Shown: one piece after another, positions 1-7,117 of the stretch
How positions within the stretch are numbered: position 1 is the first letter of the stretch
Layout: every line of letters starts with the position of its first letter
Assembly: GCA_964657885.1 (NCBI GenBank)
Contig: CAZZWO010000067.1
Span: forward strand, 1-13,327
DNA from: BOG-908 sp964657885
Lineage (GTDB): Bacteria > Pseudomonadota > Alphaproteobacteria > Acetobacterales > Acetobacteraceae
Length of the DNA: 13,327 nt
Reading direction: 5' to 3'
Translations under genes and position numbers: made by a program
Notes under the pieces: generated by a model
Database searches by the model: none
The model's input: only the letters and a program-made list of their open reading frames with translations
Told to the model about the DNA's origin: nothing

Positions 1-32
1 ACGAACACCCAGCGCTGCTCAGCAAGCAACCT

Positions 33-52
33 GCCCGGTTATCGGGCGTTTT
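33..52 (+). terminator. Short terminator-like hairpin at the left edge
   Basis: A 5-bp GC stem (gcccg 33-37, cgggc 43-47) encloses the loop gttat and is followed directly by gtttt. This is the shape of a minimal intrinsic terminator for a plus-strand gene that would end left of the window. The stem is short and the T-run is only four bases, so the call is tentative. Confidence 0.3.
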
Positions 53-82
53 GCCAGGTTGAGACGAGCGAGGGAGAAAACG

Positions 83-298
83 ATGGTGGACACTTCAGAC
101 TCGACCAGCCTGCGCGTTATCCGGCTGCCGAACGGGCGTTATCTGGTGCAGCCGGAAGGCATGCCCGACGGAGCGATCGGTGAGTTCGACACCCAGGAGG
201 AAGCCGAAGCCTACATGTTCGAACGCATGCAGGAGATGGACTCACGCGCGAACGATCTCGGCACCCTGACCCCCGGCGGCGGCCAGGGCGTACGATAG
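83..298 (+). CDS. Small hypothetical protein, 71 aa
   Basis: I do not recognise a family. The ATG at 83 is preceded by a good ribosome binding site (agggag, 71-76, six bases upstream), so I prefer it to the in-frame start at 59. The protein is soluble and acidic with no signal peptide or membrane segment. The first half has the short-strand pattern LRVIRLPNGRYLVQPEG, and the middle is a charged likely helix (TQEEAEAYMFERMQEMDSRA). The tail is glycine-rich and probably disordered. This strand-strand-helix layout resembles small single-domain proteins of unknown function. It stands alone and converges on the metallo-hydrolase gene, with 34 bases between the two stop codons. Coding is supported by the ribosome binding site and plausible composition only. 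Confidence 0.6.
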   Translation: MVDTSDSTSLRVIRLPNGRYLVQPEGMPDGAIGEFDTQEEAEAYMFERMQEMDSRANDLGTLTPGGGQGVR

Positions 299-332
299 CG
301 CCGGTGAGCCGACCGCCTGACCCGGCAGCTCG

Positions 333-992
333 CTACTGAACGAACGGGTTGGTTGAACGCTCGAGGCCGAACGTCGAATTCGGCCCATGGCCGCATACGA
401 AGGCGATGTCGTCGCCGAGCGGCCAGAGCTTGCTCTTGATCGCCGCGATCAGCGCATTGTGGTCGCCATAGGGGAAGTCGGTGCGGCCGACCGAACCGCG
501 GAACAGCACATCGCCCACCTGTGCGAACCGGGCCTCTTTATCGACGAAAACGATGTGGCCCGGCGTGTGGCCCGGGCAGTGCAGCACGTCGAAGACGTGC
601 GGCCCGAGCGTCACCTGGTCACCTTCGGCCAGGAAGCGGTCTGGCGTGCAATCCCGCATGCCGGTGAGGCCATAGGCTGCGGCCTGCCGGACGATGTCGT
701 GCAGCAGCATGTCGTCCCGGCGGTCGGGCCCAAGGATCTGCACCGGCGGGTGATCCGGCCGGATATTCAGCTTTTGAGCCAGCTCGGCGGCGCCGCCTGC
801 ATGATCCAGGTGACCGTGGGTGAGCCAGATCGCAACGGCATCGAGCCCGTTCGCGTCGAGCGCCGACAGGATACGGTCGGCGTCACCACCAGGATCGACC
901 ACTGCGGTATGGCCGGTGGCGACATCGGTGATCAGCGTGCAGTTCTGCTGCAGCGGGGTGACGGGAACGACTGATATCTTGAGACTTGGCAC
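333..992 (-). CDS. MBL-fold metallo-hydrolase, glyoxalase II-like (YcbL/GloC type)
   Basis: This is a metallo-beta-lactamase-fold hydrolase of the short glyoxalase II-like group, likely a cytoplasmic thioester hydrolase acting on S-lactoylglutathione or a related compound. From the GTG at 992 it is 219 aa, close to the usual 210-220 aa. The metal site is complete: THGHLDH (H59, H61, D63, H64), H142 in HCPGHTPGH, D161 in GDVLFRGSVGRTDFP and H202 in CGHGPNSTFG. The GRTDFP stretch is typical of YcbL-like enzymes. The C-terminal glutathione-binding domain of classical GloB is absent. The GTG has GGAG six bases upstream and gives the normal family start (LKISVVPVTPLQQNC). An upstream in-frame ATG at 1088 would add 32 residues of non-family sequence that overlap a hairpin. 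Exact substrate is unknown. Confidence 0.87.
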   Translation of the reverse strand: MPSLKISVVPVTPLQQNCTLITDVATGHTAVVDPGGDADRILSALDANGLDAVAIWLTHGHLDHAGGAAELAQKLNIRPDHPPVQILGPDRRDDMLLHDIVRQAAAYGLTGMRDCTPDRFLAEGDQVTLGPHVFDVLHCPGHTPGHIVFVDKEARFAQVGDVLFRGSVGRTDFPYGDHNALIAAIKSKLWPLGDDIAFVCGHGPNSTFGLERSTNPFVQ

Positions 993-1050
993 GAGGGGCT
1001 CCGCAACAACCAGGGAAAGCGCTCCCCGCATTTGCTGCCTGCTAAACTGC

Positions 1051-1084
1051 TTTCGGGCGGCCTGTCCATTTCCGCCGCCCGAAA
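1051..1084 (-). terminator. 11-bp inverted repeat downstream of the HU gene
   Basis: A perfect 11-bp stem (tttcgggcggc 1051-1061, gccgcccgaaa 1074-1084) encloses a 12-base loop. On the minus strand it lies about 70 bases after the HU stop codon and about 60 bases before the GTG start of the metallo-hydrolase. It is a reasonable terminator or attenuator between the two genes. No T-run follows the stem in either direction, so factor-independent termination is uncertain. It could instead stabilise the HU mRNA 3' end. Confidence 0.4.
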
Positions 1085-1152
1085 ACATCTCCGCAACCTG
1101 CCGCTCGGCTCCGGCGCTTGCCCGCGCCGATACTATCGAATACGGGTTTGTA

Positions 1153-1422
1153 TTAGACGGCCTTCTTCAAGTTCGGGCTTGCCTTGAAGCGCACGGTCTT
1201 GCCGGCCTTCACCTTCACCGGTTCGCCGGTGCGCGGGTTCATCGCCTTGCGCGCCTTCGTCTTTCGAACGGTGAAGGTGCCGAAAGACGGCAGGGTGAAG
1301 CCGCCGTCCTTCTTCAACTGCTTGACGATGGCGTCGATCAGCGTGCCGGCCGCCGCATTGGCGGCCACACCGGTGCAATCGGTGCTTTGCTGAATGATGC
1401 CGGCGATGAAAGCTTTACTCAT
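1153..1422 (-). CDS. hup: HU-family DNA-binding protein
   Basis: This is a histone-like nucleoid protein of 89 aa, the standard HU length. It would bind DNA as a dimer, bend it and help organise the nucleoid. The N-terminal half (1-40) is the helical dimerisation part. Residues 42-50 (FTLPSFGTF) are the conserved strand entering the beta arm. Residues 50-80 are the Lys/Arg-rich arm, with NPRTGEPV at 62-69 holding the proline (P63) that intercalates into DNA in HU/IHF proteins. The start at 1422 (MSKAF) is the family start; a start at 1467 would add 15 non-family residues. AAGGA lies 11 bases upstream, a little far. The N-terminal half (FIAGIIQQSTDCTGVAAN) departs from the usual HU pattern, so this may be a secondary HU paralogue. 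Leader and promoter lie within 1423-1670. Confidence 0.93.
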   Translation of the reverse strand: MSKAFIAGIIQQSTDCTGVAANAAAGTLIDAIVKQLKKDGGFTLPSFGTFTVRKTKARKAMNPRTGEPVKVKAGKTVRFKASPNLKKAV

Positions 1423-1670
1423 AGTACGAAGGGTCCTTCCAGAGTGCGTGTGCGGCCATTGCGTCACTTAACCTGAGCCGCCGAGTCGTTGCGTTAACCA
1501 AATCTTCAACGTTGCTGCACGAGCGCGAAATCACCTGCTTGCCTGATTTAAGCCAGTCAAAAACACGCGAAACGCCTAGCATCAACCTTTCGTGAGTGAA
1601 ATAGCCTGTCCTTTGATGGAGTGCAAGAACCGAGTGCGGGCCGGGATACGAATTGCTGCTTCCAGAAATG
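1423..1670 (-). other. Intergenic region upstream of the HU gene
   Basis: This 248-base gap between the glycosyltransferase stop and the HU start is less GC-rich than its surroundings and should hold the HU promoter. A minus-strand TTGACT (1560-1555) matches a -35 box in five of six bases, but no convincing -10 box lies 16-18 bases downstream. I see no credible gene and no clear terminator for the glycosyltransferase. Confidence 0.35.
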
Positions 1671-3686
1671 TCAGCCCTGGCCTGCCGTGTCTCTCATGCT
1701 CCAGGATAGCGGTGTCGCACGCGGGGGAAAAGCCGGACAAAACTCACGTCCCGGCTCCAGGGACGCCAACGGGCTGTAGAACGGATCGTCCGCTATGGTG
1801 GAAAACCAGCGCTGCCGCAGCCGGCTGACTTCCAACGCCTCCAGCCCCGCGCGGGAACCTTCATAGTGGCGGCCGAGCGAGAGGGACTCGTAATGATACA
1901 ATTCGACTCCCGCGGCCAAAACGATCCGCGCACCGCCTTCGCTTGCCCGCAGGCAGAAATCGACATCGTTCAACGCCACCGCGAACGCCTCGTCCATTCC
2001 GCCGACTGTTTCATAAAAGCAACGTCTGAGCAGCATGCAGGCACCGGTCACCGCGCTGACCTGCCGGTCCAGCAGAGCGATGCCGTATGGTCCGCCTTCG
2101 CGCCGGCCGGAAACACGGAAGGCATGCTCGCAGAGATTCGCAAGTCCCATGACGACTCCGCCGTGCTGCACGCGGTTGTTGCCGTACAACAGCCTGGCTC
2201 CCACGATGCCGGCATGTGCCGGGTATGGCGCTTCAAGATACGCAACCATGCGTTGCAGCCAGGTAGGCTCGACAGGTACGACGTCGTCGTTCAGCAGCAG
2301 CACAAGTTCGCCACGTGCCTGCCGGACTGCGGCGTTGTTCACGGCGGCATAGTTGAACTGCCGCATGCCGAGTTCCAGCACCCGGACGCCCGGCAGCGAA
2401 CCCATCTGCAGCAGCCGGGCATTCTGCACCGTGTCGCCGGGATCGGCATGCGAGACCGCCACCAGCACGTCGAGGCGGGGATATCGCGTCGTCGCGAGAA
2501 CCCGCCTCAGGCATCGGAGCGCGTGCGCCGACCTGCCGGAACTCGGGATGACGATCGTCACCGGCGGCTGGTGCGCGCCGGCCTGGGGCGCCGGTGTCCG
2601 GCGCACTTTCACCGGCGCCGTGACATGGGTCAGCAGCAGCGGCAAGCGGCGGAACGCGCCGGAGGGCATCGCGGACGCCGCGGCCAAACGCCATTCCACA
2701 CCGTTGTTTGCCGAGTGGCGCGACGCGTGGTCCGCGCGGAACAGACACCCGCCGGCGGTGAGCAATCCCGATGGCAGCAGCCACGGATCGCAGGACGGCT
2801 TGAACAACGGCGCGGACCGGTAACCCGCAGCCAGCCGGTCGACGTCGGCGTAGAAGCCGAGTGCGCCGGGCTGCATCCGGATGGCGTGCGCAAAGCAGGC
2901 GAGCGCCTGCGGTGCGAGCAGCTCCCCGGCCTGCAGGATCAACACCCACTCCGCGCCGGCCGGCTGCCATTCCGCCGGCGCCGCGACACGCGTGACCGCA
3001 ACAGGGCGCAGCCATTGGCGTTGCACACTCGCCAGACTTGCTTCGGGTCCGGCTCCGGTCACCACGACTTCGACAGGCGCCACCTGCCCGGCCTGTGACA
3101 GCAATGCGGTGCGGAGGCCGGCGGGCCACGCATCGTATAGCGCGACCCAGACATCGTATGGAGGAGGTTCGCCGGCCCGGGCGGGCGCCTGCCCCAGCAT
3201 CACTCGGACCCGGCCCGGCAACCCGGGAAGGCCGCCTGCAAGCGCACGCGGGAGGATGCGCCAGCCATGCGCGAGCAACGCCCCGGCAGCCTGCCTGCGG
3301 GTCAGCACGTCGAGGCGGGCCGTGGGCGCAAGCCGGGCCGCCTCATCCGCCCTGAAAACGCGCAGCGTCAGGGCGCGCGCCTCGGCCGGCAGATGCAGCA
3401 GGGTCGACCGCCAATTATGCCCCGGACGGCCGCGCAACCCGCCGAGGAACGATTCCCGCACGATGTGGCCGCGCGCCTCGTCCACCGCCTCCAGCTTCGC
3501 CCACCAGCGATCGGGCTGCTGCGGCCCCGGCGCACCGGACGCGCGGTCCGCGACCTGCACGATCAGCCGGCACCATTGCCCAGGGGCGCCGGGCGGCAAC
3601 CCCGCCTGGAAAACACCCGGCTCCCCGCCGGCGACCAGCGTCAGCACAGCGCGTGGGAACTCCGGACCACGTGGCGCTTGTTGCAC
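1671..3686 (-). CDS. Family 2 glycosyltransferase with two GT-A-like domains
   Basis: The 671-aa protein probably transfers a sugar from a nucleotide-sugar to a surface polysaccharide or other glycan. Residues 1-160 are an uncharacterised N-terminal region. Residues 200-355 look like a degenerate first GT-A domain of the tandem type: YADVD at 279-283, SAPLFKPSCDPWLL at 291-304 and GGCLFRAD at 312-319 match the family's YxDxD, FKPxW and CLFR elements, but the usual opening strand is poorly kept. Residues 374-610 form an intact second domain. It has VTIVIPSSGR (376-385), the metal-binding LLNDD (464-468), VTGACMLLRR (546-555), MDEAFAVALNDVDFCLR (564-580) and HYESLSLG (598-605). The GTG start at 3686 has GAGG nine bases upstream. 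No membrane segment is evident. It diverges from crtN across a shared 133-base region. Acceptor and donor sugar cannot be told from sequence. Confidence 0.85.
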   Translation of the reverse strand: MQQAPRGPEFPRAVLTLVAGGEPGVFQAGLPPGAPGQWCRLIVQVADRASGAPGPQQPDRWWAKLEAVDEARGHIVRESFLGGLRGRPGHNWRSTLLHLPAEARALTLRVFRADEAARLAPTARLDVLTRRQAAGALLAHGWRILPRALAGGLPGLPGRVRVMLGQAPARAGEPPPYDVWVALYDAWPAGLRTALLSQAGQVAPVEVVVTGAGPEASLASVQRQWLRPVAVTRVAAPAEWQPAGAEWVLILQAGELLAPQALACFAHAIRMQPGALGFYADVDRLAAGYRSAPLFKPSCDPWLLPSGLLTAGGCLFRADHASRHSANNGVEWRLAAASAMPSGAFRRLPLLLTHVTAPVKVRRTPAPQAGAHQPPVTIVIPSSGRSAHALRCLRRVLATTRYPRLDVLVAVSHADPGDTVQNARLLQMGSLPGVRVLELGMRQFNYAAVNNAAVRQARGELVLLLNDDVVPVEPTWLQRMVAYLEAPYPAHAGIVGARLLYGNNRVQHGGVVMGLANLCEHAFRVSGRREGGPYGIALLDRQVSAVTGACMLLRRCFYETVGGMDEAFAVALNDVDFCLRASEGGARIVLAAGVELYHYESLSLGRHYEGSRAGLEALEVSRLRQRWFSTIADDPFYSPLASLEPGREFCPAFPPRATPLSWSMRDTAGQG

Positions 3687-3723
3687 GCAGTTGAGCCTCG
3701 GGCCATGACAAGCCCGGATACGC

Positions 3724-3735
3724 CCCTAATTAGGG
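3724..3735. promoter_or_regulatory. 12-bp perfect palindrome in a divergent promoter region
   Basis: The sequence ccctaattaggg is a perfect inverted repeat with no spacer. It lies between the divergent glycosyltransferase (start 3686) and crtN (start 3820), in a stretch otherwise free of AT-rich sequence. It is a plausible operator for a dimeric regulator controlling one or both genes. ATGACA at 3705-3710 resembles a -35 box for crtN, but the matching -10 is poor, so no promoter is called. Confidence 0.35.
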
Positions 3736-3819
3736 CTACTGCCACGTCAGGAACCCTGCCCTCATGACCCCGTACCACACGCCCCTGACTTTCGTGACAG
3801 CGTTCGGGGAATTTTCACG

Positions 3820-5385
3820 TTGAGCCGTAGAATTGCCGTCATCGGGGCAGGTCCCGGTGGCCTCGCCTCCGCCATGCTGCTCGCCCGGGCCGGTGCCGAC
3901 GTTACCGTTTTCGAGCGTGCGCAGCGGGTCGGCGGCCGCTCGGCGACCATCGAAGCCCGCGCGGACGCCGGACGGTTCCGCTTCGACATGGGGCCGACCT
4001 TCTTCCTGTATCCCCGCGTGCTGGACGACATCTTCGCCGCCTGCGGGCGGGAGATGGCGCGCGAGATCGACCTCATCCGCCTCGACCCGCAATACGACCT
4101 GATCTTCGAGGCAGGCGGCCACATCCGCGCCACGCCAGACCTCGCCCGCATGCAGGCGGAGGTCGCCGCGCTGTCGCCGCGGGATGCCGCCAGCCTGCCG
4201 CGCTTCATGGCCGACAACCGGCAGAAGCTCGCCGCCTTCAGGCCGGTGCTGGAAGCCGCGTTCCACGGCATGCGCGACCTGGTGCGGCCGCACATGCTGA
4301 AATCGCTGCCGATGATGCGGCCGCTGCGCACGGTCGATTCCGACCTTGCGACCTATTTCAGCGATGAGCGGATCCGCCTCGCCTTCAGCTTCCAAAGCAA
4401 GTACCTCGGCATGTCGCCGTATCGCTGCCCCAGCCTGTTCACCATCCTGTCGTTCATGGAATACGAGTTCGGCGTGTTCCACCCGCGGGGCGGCTGCGGC
4501 GCGGTGATGGACAGCCTGGCGCGCGTGGGCGGCGACCTCGGCGTGAACTTCAGGCTCGGCGAACCGGTCCAGGAAATCCTGTTCCAGGGGCGTCGCGCCA
4601 CCGGAGTCCGCACCGAAGCTGGCGAGGAAGCGTTCGATGCAGTCGTGGTGAACGCCGATTTCGCCCATGCCATGCAGAACCTGGTGCCCGACCGCCTGCG
4701 CCGGCGCTGGACCGACCGCAAACTCGCGACCAAGAAGTTCTCGTGTTCCACCTTCATGCTCTATCTCGGCCTGGAGGGAATCGACGACGAACTCGCGCAT
4801 CACACGATCTATCTGAGCAAGGATTACCGGCGCAACATCGCCGAGATCGAAGCCGGACGCGCGCCGCCGACCGAACCTTCGTTCTATGTCCAGAACGCTT
4901 GTGTCACCGATCCCGACCTGGCCCCGGCCGGCCATTCGACCATGTACGTGCTTCTGCCGGTCGGTAACCGCACCGGCGAGGGCATCGACTGGACCGTCGA
5001 AGCGCCGAGGCTGCGTGCCATCGCGCTGGAACGTCTGTCGCGCATCGGTGTCCGCGACATCGAGAAGCGTATCCGTTTCGAAAAGATGATGACCCCGCAC
5101 GACTGGGAGCACGACCTTTCGATCCACCGTGGCGCGACCTTCAACCTGGCGCACTCGCTGGACCAGATGCTGTGCTTCAGGCCGCGCAACCGCTTTGAGG
5201 ATCTCGACGGTGTCTACCTGGTTGGCGGCGGCACCCATCCGGGCAGCGGCCTGCCGGTGATCTTCGAAAGCGCCCGCATCACCAGCCGGCTGATGGCGGA
5301 CGACCTCGGCCTGACCGGCCACTGGTCGGCCGGATCCGAGATGGCCGCCCCGGACTACACGCCGGTTCTCGCGGAAGCGCTGTAG
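3820..5385 (+). CDS. crtN: C30 carotenoid desaturase (CrtN-like, phytoene desaturase family)
   Basis: This FAD-dependent enzyme would introduce conjugated double bases into a C30 chain: 4,4'-diapophytoene as in Staphylococcus, or squalene as reported for some proteobacteria. The protein has 521 aa. The dinucleotide-binding motif GAGPGG is at 9-14, with E32 ending the second strand and VGGR at 37-40. FRFDMGPT (53-60) is the family's second block, and the C-terminal FAD block LVGGGTHPGSGLP lies near 465-477. CrtN is favoured over C40 CrtI or CrtP because of FQSKYLGMSPYRCPSLFTIL, FGVFHPRGG, CSTFMLYLGLEG and LSKDYRRNIAEIEAGR, which closely follow Staphylococcus aureus CrtN as I recall it. The start is TTG, with GGGGA nine bases upstream (3806-3810), and gives the standard N-terminus SRRIAVIGAGPGG. 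It is first gene of a five-gene plus-strand run. Likely membrane-associated. Confidence 0.87.
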   Translation: MSRRIAVIGAGPGGLASAMLLARAGADVTVFERAQRVGGRSATIEARADAGRFRFDMGPTFFLYPRVLDDIFAACGREMAREIDLIRLDPQYDLIFEAGGHIRATPDLARMQAEVAALSPRDAASLPRFMADNRQKLAAFRPVLEAAFHGMRDLVRPHMLKSLPMMRPLRTVDSDLATYFSDERIRLAFSFQSKYLGMSPYRCPSLFTILSFMEYEFGVFHPRGGCGAVMDSLARVGGDLGVNFRLGEPVQEILFQGRRATGVRTEAGEEAFDAVVVNADFAHAMQNLVPDRLRRRWTDRKLATKKFSCSTFMLYLGLEGIDDELAHHTIYLSKDYRRNIAEIEAGRAPPTEPSFYVQNACVTDPDLAPAGHSTMYVLLPVGNRTGEGIDWTVEAPRLRAIALERLSRIGVRDIEKRIRFEKMMTPHDWEHDLSIHRGATFNLAHSLDQMLCFRPRNRFEDLDGVYLVGGGTHPGSGLPVIFESARITSRLMADDLGLTGHWSAGSEMAAPDYTPVLAEAL

Positions 5386-5425
5386 CGCTATGGATCATCC
5401 CGCAAGGCGTCCACGCAACCCGTCG

Positions 5426-5449
5426 ATCGCCGCCGCTCGCGGCGGCGGT
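5426..5449 (+). other. GC-rich tetraloop hairpin between crtN and crtP
   Basis: A 10-bp stem (5426-5435 with 5440-5449, one G-T pair, eight consecutive GC pairs) closes the four-base loop ctcg. It sits in the 96-base gap between crtN and crtP. No T-run follows, so full termination is unlikely. It is better read as an mRNA stability or processing element, or an attenuator, that sets the crtN:crtP ratio. Confidence 0.45.
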
Positions 5450-5481
5450 ACTTCGGCCCACTATTAGAGGAGAGGCGCATC

Positions 5482-7032
5482 ATGCCAGACGGCCAGAATC
5501 TTCCGCTTCCCTCGCCCCACCCGATTGCCATCGTCGGCGGCGGCCTCGCCGGTCTTGCAGCGGCGTGCACGCTCGGCGCGCGCGGCCACAAGGTCGTGCT
5601 GTTCGAGAAGAACGATTGGCTCGGCGGCAAGGCTGCCGAATTCGAGCAGGACGGCTTTCGTTTCGATATGGGACCGACAATCCTGACGGTTCCGCGCGTG
5701 CTCGACCGGATCTTTGCGGAAGCCGGACGCCGTACCGCCGACTTGCTGGATCTGCGGCGGCTCGACCCGCAATGGCGCTGCTTCTTCGAGGACGGCTCGG
5801 TGCTGGACCTCAAGCAGGACGTCGCCGAGATGCGCGAGAGCCTCGCGGCCTACGCGCCGGGCACCGAAGCCGGCTACGAAGACTTCATCGGCATGTCGGC
5901 CAAGCTGCATGAGGTGAGCGAGAAGTTCTTCTTCTGGCGGTCGGTCGAGGACATCCGCGACACGCTCGATTTCAAGAAGAATTTCGACCTCGCAACGCTG
6001 AAGGACGTGCTCAGCCTGCGCATGGGCACGACGGTTGCCGGTCAGATCCGCCGCCGCGTCAAGGACGGCCGGGTGGCGCAGATGCTCGACCATTTCGTGC
6101 AGTATGTCGGCTCGTCGCCTTACGGCTCGCCGGCAGTGCTGTGCAGCATCGCGCACATGCAGACCAACGATGGCGTCTGGTACCCGATGGGCGGCACGCG
6201 CGCCGTTCCTGTCGCGCTGGAGAAGCTGGCGCGCGAGTTGGGCGTGCAGTTCCGCACCGGCACCGGTATCGCCCGCATCCTGTCCGCCAACCGCCGCGTC
6301 AATGCGGTCGAGACCGACGACGGCGAGCGCATCGAGGTGGCAGCCGTGGTGTCCAACATGGACAGCGTGCGCACCTATCGCGAGCTGGTGGGCGGCGCGC
6401 CCGCGAAAAGCTTCGCCAAGCGCTGGAAACGCGAGCCTGCGTGTTCGGGCGTCGTCATGTATCTCGGGCTGGACCGCGCCTACGAGCACCTGGCCCACCA
6501 CGATTTCGTCTTCTCCCGCGATCCGGAGGAGGAGTTCGACTACATCTACAAGCGTGGCGAGCCGGCGCCCGATCCGACCTGCTACATCGCCGCCCCGTCG
6601 CGCACCGAACCCGGCGTGGCGCCTCCCGGGGGCGAGGCGCTCTACATCCTGGTGCACACGCCGTATCTTCGGCCGCATCACGACTGGAAGAAGATGCTGC
6701 CCGACTACCGCCGGGTGATCTTCGACAAGCTGGCGCGCACGGCGGGCCTGACCGACCTCGAAAGCCGCATCCGCGTTGAACGCGTGCTGACGCCGCAGGA
6801 CATCCACGACCGTTACAGCGTGCTGGATGGCGCGATCTACGGCCTGGCCAGCCACGGCCGGATGTTCGGCGCGTTCAAGCCCGGCAACCGCTCGCGCGAC
6901 CTGCCGGGGCTATACCTCGCGGGCGGCGCGGCCCATCCAGGCCCCGGCATGCCGATGGTGCTGATGTCCGGCTGGATCGCCGGCGACACCGTCGACCAGG
7001 ACATCACGGCCAGCGCTCTTGCCCGAACCTGA
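5482..7032 (+). CDS. crtP: C30 carotenoid terminal oxidase (CrtP/CrtNb-like)
   Basis: This is a second member of the phytoene desaturase family, 516 aa. In Staphylococcus, CrtP oxidises the terminal methyl of 4,4'-diaponeurosporene to an aldehyde or acid level. FAD-binding features are IVGGGLAG (17-24), E42 and LGGK (47-50), FRFDMGPTILTVPRV, and a C-terminal block LAGGAAHPGPGMPMV near 478-493. Assignment to CrtP rather than a desaturase rests on PQWRCFFEDG, HFVQYVGSSPYGSPAVL, HMQTNDGVWYPMGG, LAHHDFVFSRD and GPGMPMV, all close to S. aureus CrtP blocks. The start is clear: agaggagagg (5466-5475) lies six bases before the ATG, much the strongest ribosome binding site in the window. It follows crtN by 96 bases and precedes the acyltransferase by 85. 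Whether it makes an aldehyde or an acid cannot be read from sequence. Confidence 0.87.
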   Translation: MPDGQNLPLPSPHPIAIVGGGLAGLAAACTLGARGHKVVLFEKNDWLGGKAAEFEQDGFRFDMGPTILTVPRVLDRIFAEAGRRTADLLDLRRLDPQWRCFFEDGSVLDLKQDVAEMRESLAAYAPGTEAGYEDFIGMSAKLHEVSEKFFFWRSVEDIRDTLDFKKNFDLATLKDVLSLRMGTTVAGQIRRRVKDGRVAQMLDHFVQYVGSSPYGSPAVLCSIAHMQTNDGVWYPMGGTRAVPVALEKLARELGVQFRTGTGIARILSANRRVNAVETDDGERIEVAAVVSNMDSVRTYRELVGGAPAKSFAKRWKREPACSGVVMYLGLDRAYEHLAHHDFVFSRDPEEEFDYIYKRGEPAPDPTCYIAAPSRTEPGVAPPGGEALYILVHTPYLRPHHDWKKMLPDYRRVIFDKLARTAGLTDLESRIRVERVLTPQDIHDRYSVLDGAIYGLASHGRMFGAFKPGNRSRDLPGLYLAGGAAHPGPGMPMVLMSGWIAGDTVDQDITASALART

Positions 7033-7050
7033 CATCCTGTCCCGACACTT

Positions 7051-7076
7051 CCGGCCGGGTGGCGACGCCCGGCCGG
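7051..7076 (+). other. GNRA-tetraloop hairpin between crtP and the acyltransferase
   Basis: A perfect 9-bp GC stem (ccggccggg 7051-7059, cccggccgg 7068-7076) is extended inward by a T-G and a G-C pair, closing on the loop gcga, a GNRA tetraloop in RNA. It lies 18 bases after the crtP stop. No T-run follows. It is likely an mRNA stabiliser or partial terminator within the carotenoid operon. Its presence favours the acyltransferase start at 7118 over one at 7019. Confidence 0.5.
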
Positions 7077-7117
7077 CCGTGCTGGGACCGGCGATCAGAA
7101 ACGGCGCGACAGATCCG

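Noticed and set aside
1592..1828. 78-codon plus-strand frame in the gap before the HU gene
   Set aside because: It overlaps the glycosyltransferase 3' end, has no ribosome binding site and shows no protein-like pattern.
1866..3098. 410-codon plus-strand frame opposite the glycosyltransferase
   Set aside because: H/R/Q-rich shadow of the GT2 gene, without motifs or a ribosome binding site.
2464..3319. Repeated 17-mer cagcacgtcgaggcggg near 2464 and 3303
   Set aside because: Both copies lie in the glycosyltransferase gene and encode RLDVL-type strands in a GC-biased codon style; chance reuse is enough.
3736..5322. 528-codon open frame on the minus strand opposite crtN
   Set aside because: It is the mirror of a gene with strong third-position GC bias. 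The translation is rich in H, R, Q and V, lacks any recognisable domain, and the plus strand has a full FAD-enzyme signature.
5464..6855. 463-codon open frame on the minus strand opposite crtP
   Set aside because: Same mirror effect as opposite crtN; low-complexity H/R/A/D-rich translation with no motifs.
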